64,000 nucleotides of DNA from Aurantiochytrium sp. KH105. Its lineage: Eukaryota > Sar > Bigyra > Thraustochytrida > Thraustochytriidae. A program made the position numbers and the translations under genes. Position 1 is the first letter of the stretch. The number at the start of each line of letters is the position of its first letter. Shown in pieces: positions 51,494 to 60,210 of this stretch. The stretch lies in assembly GCA_003116975.1 (NCBI GenBank), contig BGKB01000016.1, positions 65,127 through 129,126 on the forward strand, in the 5' to 3' direction. The notes below the pieces were generated by a model. The model did no database searches and was not told where the DNA came from. It saw nothing but the letters and a program-made list of their open reading frames with translations.

Positions 51494-52130
51494 GGTGCCA
51501 GCAAGCTGTCGCGCGTCTCTGCGAGTCTGCGCCGTGCGATGCGATTTGTTTGGCCCTGCGGCGCCCTGCTTGGCGGCCCCTTTGCGCCCGCGCCGCGGCC
51601 TCTCCTTCGCGCAAAGGCCGCGCGCCGCCATTCTTCACTTGCGCGCGCCATTCTCCACTTGCGCACACCTCGCGCCGCCCGCCCCGCCGGGCTCGCCACT
51701 CGTTGGGAAGCTCCCCGCGTTCCCGCCAAGGGCGCCCCTACGCGCTGGCTACCGGAAACGCCACCCCCGCGCAAAACTAGGGTTTAACCCTGGCCAGGAG
51801 AAGTAGAAGAGGCAGAAGTGATGAAAGTTATAGAAGTTCGGGGAAGAGGGGTATCGGGCGGGGGGAATACGGGGAATATAGGAGTCTTCAGGGAGAAAAG
51901 GGTTGCGCAAATGCGGTCCAGCCCGATCTTTCCGTTCTCCCACGCCAGTTCTCCAATCGTCCGAGTCCCGGCCGCCACGGGAAAGTCATGATATCCTATA
52001 GTCTGACAGTCGGCAAAAAGATTCGGAAGAGCCAGACTTCCATGAAAGAGAAGTCCCGAATGAAATCGTAGTACTATAGACGTGTCTCAGGTCAATAAAA
52101 CCCAATTCGGATCAGAGAAAACGGGAAGAG
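51494..52130. promoter_or_regulatory. Divergent region between RPL11 and the HeLo-kinase gene
   Basis: Holds the paired GCGCAAGTG element of RPL11 and an AGGGTTTAACCCT palindrome (51779-51791). The half nearer the kinase gene is AT-richer with no repeat or gene. Confidence 0.45.
51628..51664 (-). promoter_or_regulatory. Paired GCGCAAGTG-GAATGG element upstream of RPL11
   Basis: Two copies on the minus strand, 51664-51648 (GCGCAAGTGGAGAATGG) and 51644-51628 (GCGCAAGTGAAGAATGG), start exactly 20 bp apart and lie 135-170 bp before the RPL11 ATG in the gene's sense direction. Confidence 0.55.
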
Positions 52131-55100
52131 ATGGAGGCGTGCGGCTTCGCTGTCGAGCTTGCGCTGATATGCGTATCCATGCTGGAGGACGCCACGGCTT
52201 GCAAGCGAAAGGCAGCGCACCTCCAGACTGTCCTCAAGCAGTTCGTCTCTGGCCTCGAGCAGCTGCAAGAGGCGGACATCAACGTGACTCAACTCGAAGC
52301 GGAACTACGCGACCTTCGCGACCTTTTGAACCCATACTTTGGCGACAGTGCTCGTCGCGGCCTTGCTGCGAAAGCTCGTCTTCTTTTCCAGGCCAGAGGA
52401 ATTTATCAAGCATTGACCGAAGCCGAGCAGCATCTTCAAACATGTCTTCAACTCTGTCAGCTCGACCTGCAACTGCGCCAGCTCTCGGGAACGCAACAGG
52501 ACCAAGCTGACGTGATTCTTGCTGAAGAAGCCAACGATGACGAAGATGCACGGAATGATCTGTTTCGTGTGCTTGAAATGCTGCAAGAACGTGGTTTACT
52601 TGACGACGACCCAGAGGAAGTCATCTCCCTTCTTCAAGACAACCCCGACATGGACATTGGCGCGGTTCTCGGCGGCCAGCTCGGCACACGTCGTCAGCGC
52701 CAAGCTCTGGAGCGCCTCACCCTCCGTCTCGTTCAGGCTGAAGAGTTTGAGGCCGCTTCCTTGCGCAGTGATCAAGTCTACATTAAGGCCCCTTTGCAGG
52801 TTCTCGGTGAAGGCCAGTTCGGCCAGGTCGTCCTCGGCGCACTTCGACGAAGCGATGGTTCCGAAGTCGAGATGGCAATCAAGCGCGTCAAGCCAAACGG
52901 TCGCCGCATGCAGTTTCGCGAACAGCAGGCACTCATGCGTGAAGCCGCGAGCTGGAATGGACTCGAACACGCCAACATTGTCTGTCTGCTTGGAACCTGC
53001 ATCATTCAGAACCGTTTTCATCTTGTCATGGACAAGTGCGACATGTCGCTGGACGATCTCTTGTACGAGAGCGAGACCGGCACGACGGCAGCACTGGCTC
53101 TCGACGACAAGGAAGCCGTTTTGCGCGGTATCGCTTGCGGCCTCGAGTACCTTCACGGCAAGTTGGTCGTCCACCGAGACCTCAAGCCAGCCAACATTCT
53201 GCTGAGCCGTGATCTTGGACTCGTCAAGCTGGCAGACTTTGGACTTGCCACACAGCTCGAGGCCAACAGTAGCATCGCCGACACGGTCTCATCGGTGGGC
53301 ACACCAGCTTATATGGCACCCGAAGTTCTGCAGGCGCCTGCGCGATGGACGACACGCGCGGACATCTATGCCTTTGGCATAGTCATGTGGGAAGTCTACC
53401 ATGGCAAGTCGCCGTTTGAGCACAGTGTACACTCGATTTCAGATCTAGAGACTCGAGTGTTGAGCGGAGAGAGGCCCATCATTTCTGATGAGGTTGACGT
53501 TCGTCTGTGGGTCGTGCGTCTGATAGAAAAGTGCTGGGACCATGACCCGCAAGAGCGTCCACGCGCTTCCGAGATTCTCCAGACGTTTGAAGATCGCACG
53601 AATGTGCGTCAGTCGACGCGACCCACTCGTGGTCCGGTATCAGTGTGTTTTCAAAGTCACGGCGGTCGAAACGGCGCCGAAGATGCCAGCATTGAGCTTG
53701 TGCAAGGTCTTGTGCGCGACTTGTCCGAGGATACGGGCAATCTCGCGGGTACATTGGACACTCTTCGGCATATCATCGAGCAGGAATATGATGCGAAAGA
53801 TGGTGATGTATTGCGCGCAGAGGCTCGCTCTCGCGGCATCATTGTGAGCACAAAACGGATCTTGGAGCACAGCACGGATCCTGACATTCTAGCGAAAGCT
53901 ATGTGGGCGCTCCGCTCTGCTCTGACTGGTGAGTCGGGTACTTCGTTTCGTGTTGCAGCCATTCAAGAGCATGACCTTGGCAGTATTGCACTTGAAATGT
54001 TTCAAGCGTTTCGCGACCATGAAGGCCTTCAAGCAGCAGTTTGTGGGTTTGTTCTTGTTGTGGCGTATGACAGTGCTCGCAACTGTGAGACCCTCGGGCA
54101 AGAGCTCCAGGTTGGCAAGGACATCGTAGCGGCCATGCGCAAGCATCCTGGGAGTGAAAGCGTGCAAAGGTATGCCTGCGGAGCTCTTTGGAATCTTGCA
54201 ACCAATGACCGCAACAAAGAGATCCTCGGGCAAGAGCTCGAGGTCGGCAAGGAGATCGTCGCGGCCATGCGCAAGCATCTTGGGAGCGAGGCTGTCCAGA
54301 AAAACGGCTGCGGAGCCCTTGCGAATCTCGCTTCCAACAATGCTCGCAACAGGGAGATCCTCGGGCAAGAGCTCAAGGCCGGCAATGAGATCGTCGCGGC
54401 CATGCGCAAGCATCCCGGGAGTGAACTCGTTCAAGAGCGTGCCTGCAGAGCTCTTGGGAATCTCGCGTGTTTGAATGCTCGCAACTGTGAGATCCTCGGG
54501 CAAGAGCTCAAGGTCGGCGAGGAGATCGTCACGGCCATGCGCAGCCATCCCGGGAGCGCAATCATTCAGGAGAACGCATGCGGAGCTCTTTGGAATCTCG
54601 CAGGCAATGATCGCAACAGGGAGATCCTCGTGCAAGAGCTCGAGGTCTGCAAGGAGATCGTCGCGGCCATGCGCAAGCATCTTGGGAGCGAGGCTGTCCA
54701 GAAAAACGCCTGCGCAGCCCTTGCGGATCTCGCTTCCAACAATGCTCGCAACAGGGAGATCCTCGGGCAAGAGCTCAAAGTCGGCAATGAGATCGTCGCG
54801 GCCATGCGCGAGCATCCCGGGAGTGAACTCGTTCAAGAGTGTGCCTGCAGAGCTCTTGGGAATGTCGCGTGTTTGAATGCTCGCAACTGTGAGATCCTCG
54901 GGCAAGAGCTCAATGTCGGCGAGGAGATCGTCGCGGCCATGCGCAGCCATCCCGGAAGCGCAATCATTCAGGAGAACGTATGCAGAGCTCTTTGGAATCT
55001 CGCAGGCAATGATCGCAACAAGGTGATCCTCGTGCAAGAGCTTGAGGTCGGCAAGAAGATCGTCGCGGCCATGCGCAAGCATCTTGGGAGCGAGGCTGTC

Positions 55101-55670
55101 CAGAAAAACGCCTGCGGAACCCTTGCGAATCTCGCTTACAGCAATGCTCGCAACAGGGAGATCCTCGGGCAAGAGCTCAAAGTCGGCAATGAGATCGTCG
55201 CGGCCATGCGCAAGCATCTCGGGAGTGAACTCGTTCAAGAGTGTGCCTGCAGAGCTCTTGGGAATCTCGCAGGCAATGATCGCAACAAGGTGATCCTCGC
55301 GCAAGAGCTCGAGGTCGGCAAGGAGATCGTCACGGCCATGCGCAAGCATCTTGAGAGTGAAAGCGTGCAAAGGCACGCCTGCGGAGCTCTTTGGAAACTT
55401 GCAAGCAATGACCGCAACTGTGAGATCCTCGGGCAAGAGCTCAATGTCGGCAAGGAGATCGTCGCGGCCATGCGCAAGCATCCCGAGAGCGACGCTATCC
55501 ATGACTACGCCTGCGGAACCCTTGCGATACTCGCACGTAATACTTCTGTCAAGAAAATTCTTCGAAATCAGGGGGCTCGGGAGGCAGTTCAGCGGGTTTG
55601 TGAGCGTTTTCCAACTATGTCAAATGCAAAAACAGCAAAAGCAAAACTTCGCAGCGGCTTTTTCGGATGA
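52131..55670 (+). CDS. HeLo/MLKL-like helical domain - protein kinase - armadillo-repeat protein
   Basis: 1179 aa, intronless, from ATG 52131. Residues 1-120 are all-helical, with MLKL/HeLo-like spacing of hydrophobic helices (VELALICVSMLEDATACK, AAHLQTVLKQFVSGLEQL, AELRDLRDLLNPYF, YQALTEAEQHLQTCLQL). Residues 221-487 are a complete, apparently active kinase: G-loop LGEGQFGQVVLG (225), MAIK Lys251, HRDLKPANILL (Asp350), DFG (369-371), APE (396-398). It is TKL-like in style. From about 495 to 640 are further helices, then ~11 armadillo units of 44-45 residues with core IL.QEL.VG.EIVAAMR.H.GS..VQ..AC.AL.NLA. Units 2-8 repeat as a three-unit block of 402 bp at near identity. The domain order (membrane-lysing helical bundle + kinase) is that of necroptosis-type effectors. 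Function here is inferred. Confidence 0.8.
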   Translation: MEACGFAVELALICVSMLEDATACKRKAAHLQTVLKQFVSGLEQLQEADINVTQLEAELRDLRDLLNPYFGDSARRGLAAKARLLFQARGIYQALTEAEQHLQTCLQLCQLDLQLRQLSGTQQDQADVILAEEANDDEDARNDLFRVLEMLQERGLLDDDPEEVISLLQDNPDMDIGAVLGGQLGTRRQRQALERLTLRLVQAEEFEAASLRSDQVYIKAPLQVLGEGQFGQVVLGALRRSDGSEVEMAIKRVKPNGRRMQFREQQALMREAASWNGLEHANIVCLLGTCIIQNRFHLVMDKCDMSLDDLLYESETGTTAALALDDKEAVLRGIACGLEYLHGKLVVHRDLKPANILLSRDLGLVKLADFGLATQLEANSSIADTVSSVGTPAYMAPEVLQAPARWTTRADIYAFGIVMWEVYHGKSPFEHSVHSISDLETRVLSGERPIISDEVDVRLWVVRLIEKCWDHDPQERPRASEILQTFEDRTNVRQSTRPTRGPVSVCFQSHGGRNGAEDASIELVQGLVRDLSEDTGNLAGTLDTLRHIIEQEYDAKDGDVLRAEARSRGIIVSTKRILEHSTDPDILAKAMWALRSALTGESGTSFRVAAIQEHDLGSIALEMFQAFRDHEGLQAAVCGFVLVVAYDSARNCETLGQELQVGKDIVAAMRKHPGSESVQRYACGALWNLATNDRNKEILGQELEVGKEIVAAMRKHLGSEAVQKNGCGALANLASNNARNREILGQELKAGNEIVAAMRKHPGSELVQERACRALGNLACLNARNCEILGQELKVGEEIVTAMRSHPGSAIIQENACGALWNLAGNDRNREILVQELEVCKEIVAAMRKHLGSEAVQKNACAALADLASNNARNREILGQELKVGNEIVAAMREHPGSELVQECACRALGNVACLNARNCEILGQELNVGEEIVAAMRSHPGSAIIQENVCRALWNLAGNDRNKVILVQELEVGKKIVAAMRKHLGSEAVQKNACGTLANLAYSNARNREILGQELKVGNEIVAAMRKHLGSELVQECACRALGNLAGNDRNKVILAQELEVGKEIVTAMRKHLESESVQRHACGALWKLASNDRNCEILGQELNVGKEIVAAMRKHPESDAIHDYACGTLAILARNTSVKKILRNQGAREAVQRVCERFPTMSNAKTAKAKLRSGFFG
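54225..55500 (+). repeat. 402-bp higher-order armadillo repeat array inside the kinase gene
   Basis: Anchor GCGGCCATGCGCAAGCATCTTGGGAGCGAGG recurs (cut here to its start, GCGGCCATGCGC) at 54261, 54663 and 55065, exactly 402 bp apart, or 134 codons (45+44+45). Within each block the units are of types A (KHLGSEAV), B (HPGSELV) and C (SHPGSAII). The third block is shortened, with a B/C hybrid unit. Confidence 0.85.
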
Positions 55671-56183
55671 GGGCGGAATTCTCTGATACGGCGGAGTTGC
55701 GCGTCTCGCAGCTGTTGTTCTATTCCCAGCCCCACACTCTTGAACGACATCTTCTTCCCGCCGATTTGACAAACAAGTGATCCCCTTTTGAAAGATAACA
55801 AACCCTAGTCCACTCAAAGCGCACCTTCTCGCTTGTGCGCCCTTTCAGGTGACGTCATCCTTCTTAAAAAGTCATCATTGAGTGTGCTGGATTTTATGCG
55901 CGAGAAGAATGCCCCCGCAAAGGACCTATGCAAGGAGCGCATTCGCCTTCCATTCTTATGGCGCGCAGACTTTGATAAAAGTAAACACCTCTTTGGGCAG
56001 GTTCTGCATTTACTACGGGAGGAGACAGTGATGTTTAAAAAATAAAAATGATAGGCGGAAATCAAATCTGATCATACAACAACGGACGAGCGCTGATGCG
56101 AATTTGATGGATCGTAGGAACACCGAGCTGTCTCGGCTTCTCTCACGTTTGTTTCTGCCATGGCAGCTTTCAGATCGCTCTTT

Positions 56184-56232
56184 AGGACGCCAGAGAGACA
56201 GCTCATGTGGGTCTCTGGACGTCTGGCGTCCT
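56184..56232 (+). other. 16-bp bulged hairpin
   Basis: AGGACGCCAGA (56184-56194) pairs with TCTGGCGTCCT (56222-56232). Inside, GAGAC pairs with GTCTC around an 11-base loop, with a 6-base bulge on the 3' side. A structured RNA, terminator or transposon remnant is possible. Confidence 0.5.
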
Positions 56233-56854
56233 TGTTGCTGGTTGCTTAACGACAAAGAAAAGGTGTTTTTTGCAACGCAGTCACGACTCTTTCGCAGGTT
56301 TTGTCAATGCAACCCGCCGGACGCTGAAAGGCGCTCATGACTTGTCTGCATGTGGGGCAATTGTCGCAAGCAATGTATCGTGAGCATTTGCTGCTGCTGC
56401 AGCTGCTGGCGCCTCCTCTTTCAATCTGTCAAAGAGGCGGTATAATAGCCTGTTCCTTTTGTGGTCGAGAATGAGAGTGGACTGTCGAGTTTTCTTGGTA
56501 GGTTTGGGATGAAGAAGAGGGGAAGGAGTGGGGAGAGTCGTTGCAGATAAAGAACGACCTCCTGATCACTTTTCGCGATCGATCGCCCTTTGTGGTGATC
56601 GGCCTTTTCGGTGATCATCTCGACAGCATTGTCCATCGTACGCGAGAACTTGTAAGTCTCTCATCATCTCGATTCCTTTTGCCAGCACCATCATGCGCAT
56701 CTTACAATCTTTGACGATTCACCCTCGCCCACGTCGCTACTGCCGCCGCTGTTGCTGCTGCTGCTGGCTGCTGCTGCTGCTGCTGCTGCCGCGATTCCTG
56801 GTCACCTCTAACCAACCGTCACACACACATACACGGGAAACCCGCTCCTCTCCC

Positions 56855-56925
56855 CTCGGCTCGGGATGTCTCGGCTCGGCTCGGGGTGTCTCGGCTCGGC
56901 TCGGCTCGGCTCGGCTCGGGGCTGC
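56855..56925. repeat. (CTCGG)n pentanucleotide array
   Basis: Tandem CTCGG units with occasional GGTGT or GGATGT interruptions. Confidence 0.8.
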
Positions 56926-57464
56926 GGCAGGCTGTCGGGCGGAATGCTCAGGACGAGGACCGCTCATCGCCCGCGCGCCCGTCCACAGCCATCCACGCCA
57001 CCAGCGCCGGCACGAGCGTCAGCGTCGCCCTTCTTTCTGCTCATGATGCCCCGCTCGAGCTTCCGTCTTTCGCCCGACAAAGCGTCCCGGTGGCGCTCCT
57101 CTCATCGACCCGGCGGTCTGCGCCCCCCGCCGGCGCAGATCCTCTCCCTCCCCATATCGCTCCCTCCAAACCCTCATCCCGCGGGGCCCGGTATCCAGAT
57201 CCCTCCGCAACGCAATTTGCCAGTTTTTGTCAATCCTTTTTGTGCGCTCGCCGCCCGGCGCATCACCGCGCCCGCGACGCGCCGCCGCCGCGCTTCCGCC
57301 CTCGCCGCGGCCGCCCCCGCGCGCGCGCGCTCGCTCCCGCCCGCCCGCGCGGCGCCGCGCCTGCGGCGAGGCCTGCGCGCGGGGGCGGGGCGCCAAGTCG
57401 GGCCGGCAGGGGCGGGAAGCGGCGGGAAGCGGCGGCCGGAAGGGAGGGTCCCGGGGGCGGGCGG

Positions 57465-57524
57465 ATTCTCCACTTGCGGGCGGCGCGCGCAAGTGCGGAA
57501 TGGCCGCGCGCAAGTGCGGAATGC
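57465..57524 (+). promoter_or_regulatory. GCGCAAGTGCGGAATG element cluster upstream of the carrier
   Basis: Two sense copies, GCGCAAGTGCGGAATGGC at 57487-57504 and GCGCAAGTGCGGAATGC at 57508-57524, start 21 bp apart. One antisense copy (ATTCTCCACTTGCGG) is at 57465-57479. They lie about 350 bp before the carrier ATG and match the RPL11 element in sequence and spacing. Confidence 0.55.
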
Positions 57525-57869
57525 GCCGCGTCACAGGGCGGGCACAAGCAGGCCCCGCGCGGGGCTTTGATGGGCCTCGCGCGCCCTTACTAACAGCAAA
57601 CGCTCCAGACGCACGACTCGACGCGACCCGACCCGACTCGACTCGACGCGACTCGACTCGACTCGGCTCGCACGGGACGCACGCACGGCCAGGAACGAGG
57701 CGCTTTATCGATCTCTCCCGCACCCGCATTTGCGGAGCGGCAAACCCCCTTCGATAGTCGCGGAGCCTGGACCCGGTTGAGGAGACGTCGAGCACAGAAC
57801 CCCAACGCGCGAAGAGCTAGCGAGCTGGTGGCAGCGGCAGGAGCGGGAGGAGCGAGCGGAGCGGTAAAG

Positions 57870-58910
57870 ATGGCGGAGAAGTCGGTCGCGGAGACGGTGC
57901 AGCCGTTCGTATGCGGTGGTCTCGCGGCTTGCCTGGGCACGTGCGTGGTCATGCCCGTGGATACCACCAAGGTGCTCCTGCAGCTCTCGGGCGAGAACCT
58001 CAAGCCCGGTGAGAAGAAGCCCGGCGCGCTCTCGGTCGTGCGCAGCGTCATCGCCTCCGAGGGCATCCCGGGACTGTACTCGGGCCTCTCGGCTGCTCTC
58101 ACCCGCCAGGCGACCTACGGTACCGCGCGTATCGGCCTGCACCGCTCCTTTAGCGAAAAGCTTCAGGAGATCAACAATGGCGCCGAGATCCCCTTTTGGC
58201 AAAAGACCCTCAGCGGTCTCACCAGCGGCGCCATCGCCGTCTGCATCGGCACGCCCTTTGATGTCGCGCTCGTTCGCATGCAGAGCGACAGCTCCAAGCC
58301 GCGTGACCAGCGCCGTGGCTACAACGGCGTCTTTGACGCTCTCATCAAGATCTCTCGATCCGAGGGCGTCGCTGGCCTCTGGAGTGGTCTCGCGCCCAAC
58401 ATTCTTCGCGGCATGAGCATGAACGTCGGCATGCTTGCCTTTTACGACGAGGCCAAGTCCGCCATCGTCCAAGTCACCAAGGACCCGGATGCCTTGTCCA
58501 CTCGTCTGGGTGCCGCTGCCGTTGCCGGTTTCTCGTGCGCCTTCCTCTCGCTGCCCTTTGATCTCATCAAGTCTCGTCTCCAGAGCATGCGTGTGGATCC
58601 GCTCACCGGCAAGATGCCCTACAAGGGCGTCGTGGATTGCGGCACCAAGGTCATTGCGCGCGAGGGCTTCCCCGCGCTCTGGACGGGCTTCTTCGCCTAC
58701 TACGGCCGCTGCGCGCCGCACGCCATGGTCATTCTCCTCTCTGTTGAGCAGATTACCACCACGTACCGTAACATTTTTGGTCTCTCCGACGACCGCAATG
58801 CCCTCTCTGCTGCCACCCGCTTCACATCCACCGGTACCGTCAGCAACTACATTGATGGCGACGACGACAATGCTGATGGCATTGACGACGATGACAACAT
58901 GAAGGAGTAA
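57870..58910 (+). CDS. Mitochondrial carrier, 2-oxoglutarate/malate (SLC25A11) type
   Basis: 346-aa inner-membrane exchanger; ATG 57870 is the first Met in frame. Three SLC25 repeats carry the signatures PVDTTKVLLQ, PFDVALVRMQ and PFDLIKSRLQ. Subtype-informative matches to the oxoglutarate carrier include LLQLSG after the first signature, ALVRMQSD in the second, SRLQSMR in the third, and GFFAYYGRCAPHAMVILLSVEQI near the end (compare GFTPYYARLGPHTV in SLC25A11). It would exchange 2-oxoglutarate for malate in the malate-aspartate shuttle. The C terminus has an unusual acidic extension (DGDDDNADGIDDDDN). The promoter region carries the same paired element as RPL11. Confidence 0.9.
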   Translation: MAEKSVAETVQPFVCGGLAACLGTCVVMPVDTTKVLLQLSGENLKPGEKKPGALSVVRSVIASEGIPGLYSGLSAALTRQATYGTARIGLHRSFSEKLQEINNGAEIPFWQKTLSGLTSGAIAVCIGTPFDVALVRMQSDSSKPRDQRRGYNGVFDALIKISRSEGVAGLWSGLAPNILRGMSMNVGMLAFYDEAKSAIVQVTKDPDALSTRLGAAAVAGFSCAFLSLPFDLIKSRLQSMRVDPLTGKMPYKGVVDCGTKVIAREGFPALWTGFFAYYGRCAPHAMVILLSVEQITTTYRNIFGLSDDRNALSAATRFTSTGTVSNYIDGDDDNADGIDDDDNMKE

Positions 58911-59575
58911 ATCAATTGTCCAGCACGGATTATCATACCATCTACTCACCGTTGCTGGTGGTGTCTGCGACTTTTGCTTTTCGTCCCCCTACATTTGGAG
59001 TCGTCGTCATCGCTGGCGTGATACTACTTACTACTACTCAAACTTTGTCGAAAAAGTACGTACAGTCAAACTAGCCATAACCCCCCGGAATTTATTTGTT
59101 TCTTATGCGTATACTACCATGACCTCCGTTTTCATCTCCCGATTTGAGAGACATTGCTTGTGAAAGAATGTCTTGGTGGATTGTAAATCGTAGAAGAAAG
59201 AAAGATAGTAGATGGCAAGTCAAAAGGAACGCGGGTTTCTTTCTCTTCTGTTTAAGTCGAAGGCGAAGTCGTCGAGTACGGACTTCTCTTGGTACGGCCT
59301 TACGGCATAGTATTCCAGTCATCACCGTGATCTCTCTCTGCTAGGTAACCGCCACAGCCACCGTAATCATAAAACTTCGATCTTTGGCGAGCCCGAATGA
59401 AGACAAACAGACAGTCAGCCAGACAGACACAAACGTGCAGGCCATTGCGCCAGGCGACGACGCCGTTGCAACGCGAGCAGAGGTGAGATAGACCCTGGCG
59501 GCGGGGACCGTGGCAGCAGGCCAACGCCCTTGCTGCAAACAACAAGAGACTGGCGTCTTGCGCGGCGTCACGCCT
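58911..59575. other. Intergenic region, nothing recognised
   Basis: 3' flank of the carrier (TACTACTACT run near 59025), then the leader of the small membrane-protein gene. No gene or RNA seen. Confidence 0.45.
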
Positions 59576-60082
59576 ATGCCATTTCCTCTGGCCATGGCCG
59601 TGGCCGACGGGCAGTCTCTCGCCCTTGCGGCTGCTCTTGCCGCGCAATTATGGGTAGGCGCACAGGGTGCAGGGACGCAGGACACCGCGACCGAAGAATC
59701 TCAGGATAGCAGCAATTTGTCCGTCCTGGCAATCGTGGGCATCGCAGTCGGCATTTTCATCATCCTCTTGTCTTCCTTTGTACTGGTCTACAAGTGCAAG
59801 CAGGGCGCCCAAGAGGAGGCCGACTACGAAGCCATCAAAGCGCAACGTGCCGAACGATATGAACGTGCGACACGCCAGAACCCAGAACAGGAAAGTCTAC
59901 TTTCTGAAGATCGCGAAAGCAGAGCCGTGGCAGCAGCCAAAGAAGGCAGTGATCTCGAGGCCGATCGCACAAATGGAAATGGCTCGCTTCGAGAGTTTAC
60001 AGATGATGAACTGAGAGAAATTGCACGAAGACAAGCTCTGCAGCGTCTCAACTCTCCTGGGTTTCTTGTTGACCAATACTAG
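59576..60082 (+). CDS. Small type I single-pass membrane protein (hypothetical)
   Basis: 168 aa from ATG 59576, the first ATG of the frame. A signal-peptide-like start (MAVADGQSLALAAALAAQLWV) is followed by a short Thr/Ser/Glu lumenal segment, one strong membrane span (LAIVGIAVGIFIILLSSFVLVY), then a KCK stop-transfer and a ~75-residue charged cytosolic tail ending in LQRLNSPGFLVDQY. The tail has acidic and Tyr-containing stretches (EEADYEAI, EQESLLSED) that resemble endocytic sorting signals (acidic dileucine). Family unrecognised; possibly a sorting or adaptor-type surface protein. Confidence 0.65.
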   Translation: MPFPLAMAVADGQSLALAAALAAQLWVGAQGAGTQDTATEESQDSSNLSVLAIVGIAVGIFIILLSSFVLVYKCKQGAQEEADYEAIKAQRAERYERATRQNPEQESLLSEDRESRAVAAAKEGSDLEADRTNGNGSLREFTDDELREIARRQALQRLNSPGFLVDQY

Positions 60083-60210
60083 AGACATGATCCCTGAGAC
60101 AGATTCGGCGCAAGATAACCAACGTGTCATGCCTTGTAACTTATCGTGGAGAATTCAATAAAGAAAAAGAATTTGTTGTAACCTAGGTAATGCTCCGTAT
60201 GGCCAGCCAG

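Larger units (their letters stand above)
55671..57869. other. Intergenic region upstream of the mitochondrial carrier
   Basis: 2.2 kb without a clear gene. It contains an AAACCCTAG telobox-like motif at 55799-55807, a bulged hairpin at 56184-56232, a CTG run at 56745-56792, a CTCGG pentamer array at 56855-56925, promoter-like paired motifs at 57465-57524 and a GACTC pentamer array at 57611-57667. Confidence 0.5.

Noticed and set aside
53889-55502. 537-codon minus-strand open frame over the ARM array
   Set aside because: A periodic translation of the same 402-bp repeat in reverse, with no start context and no independent domain.
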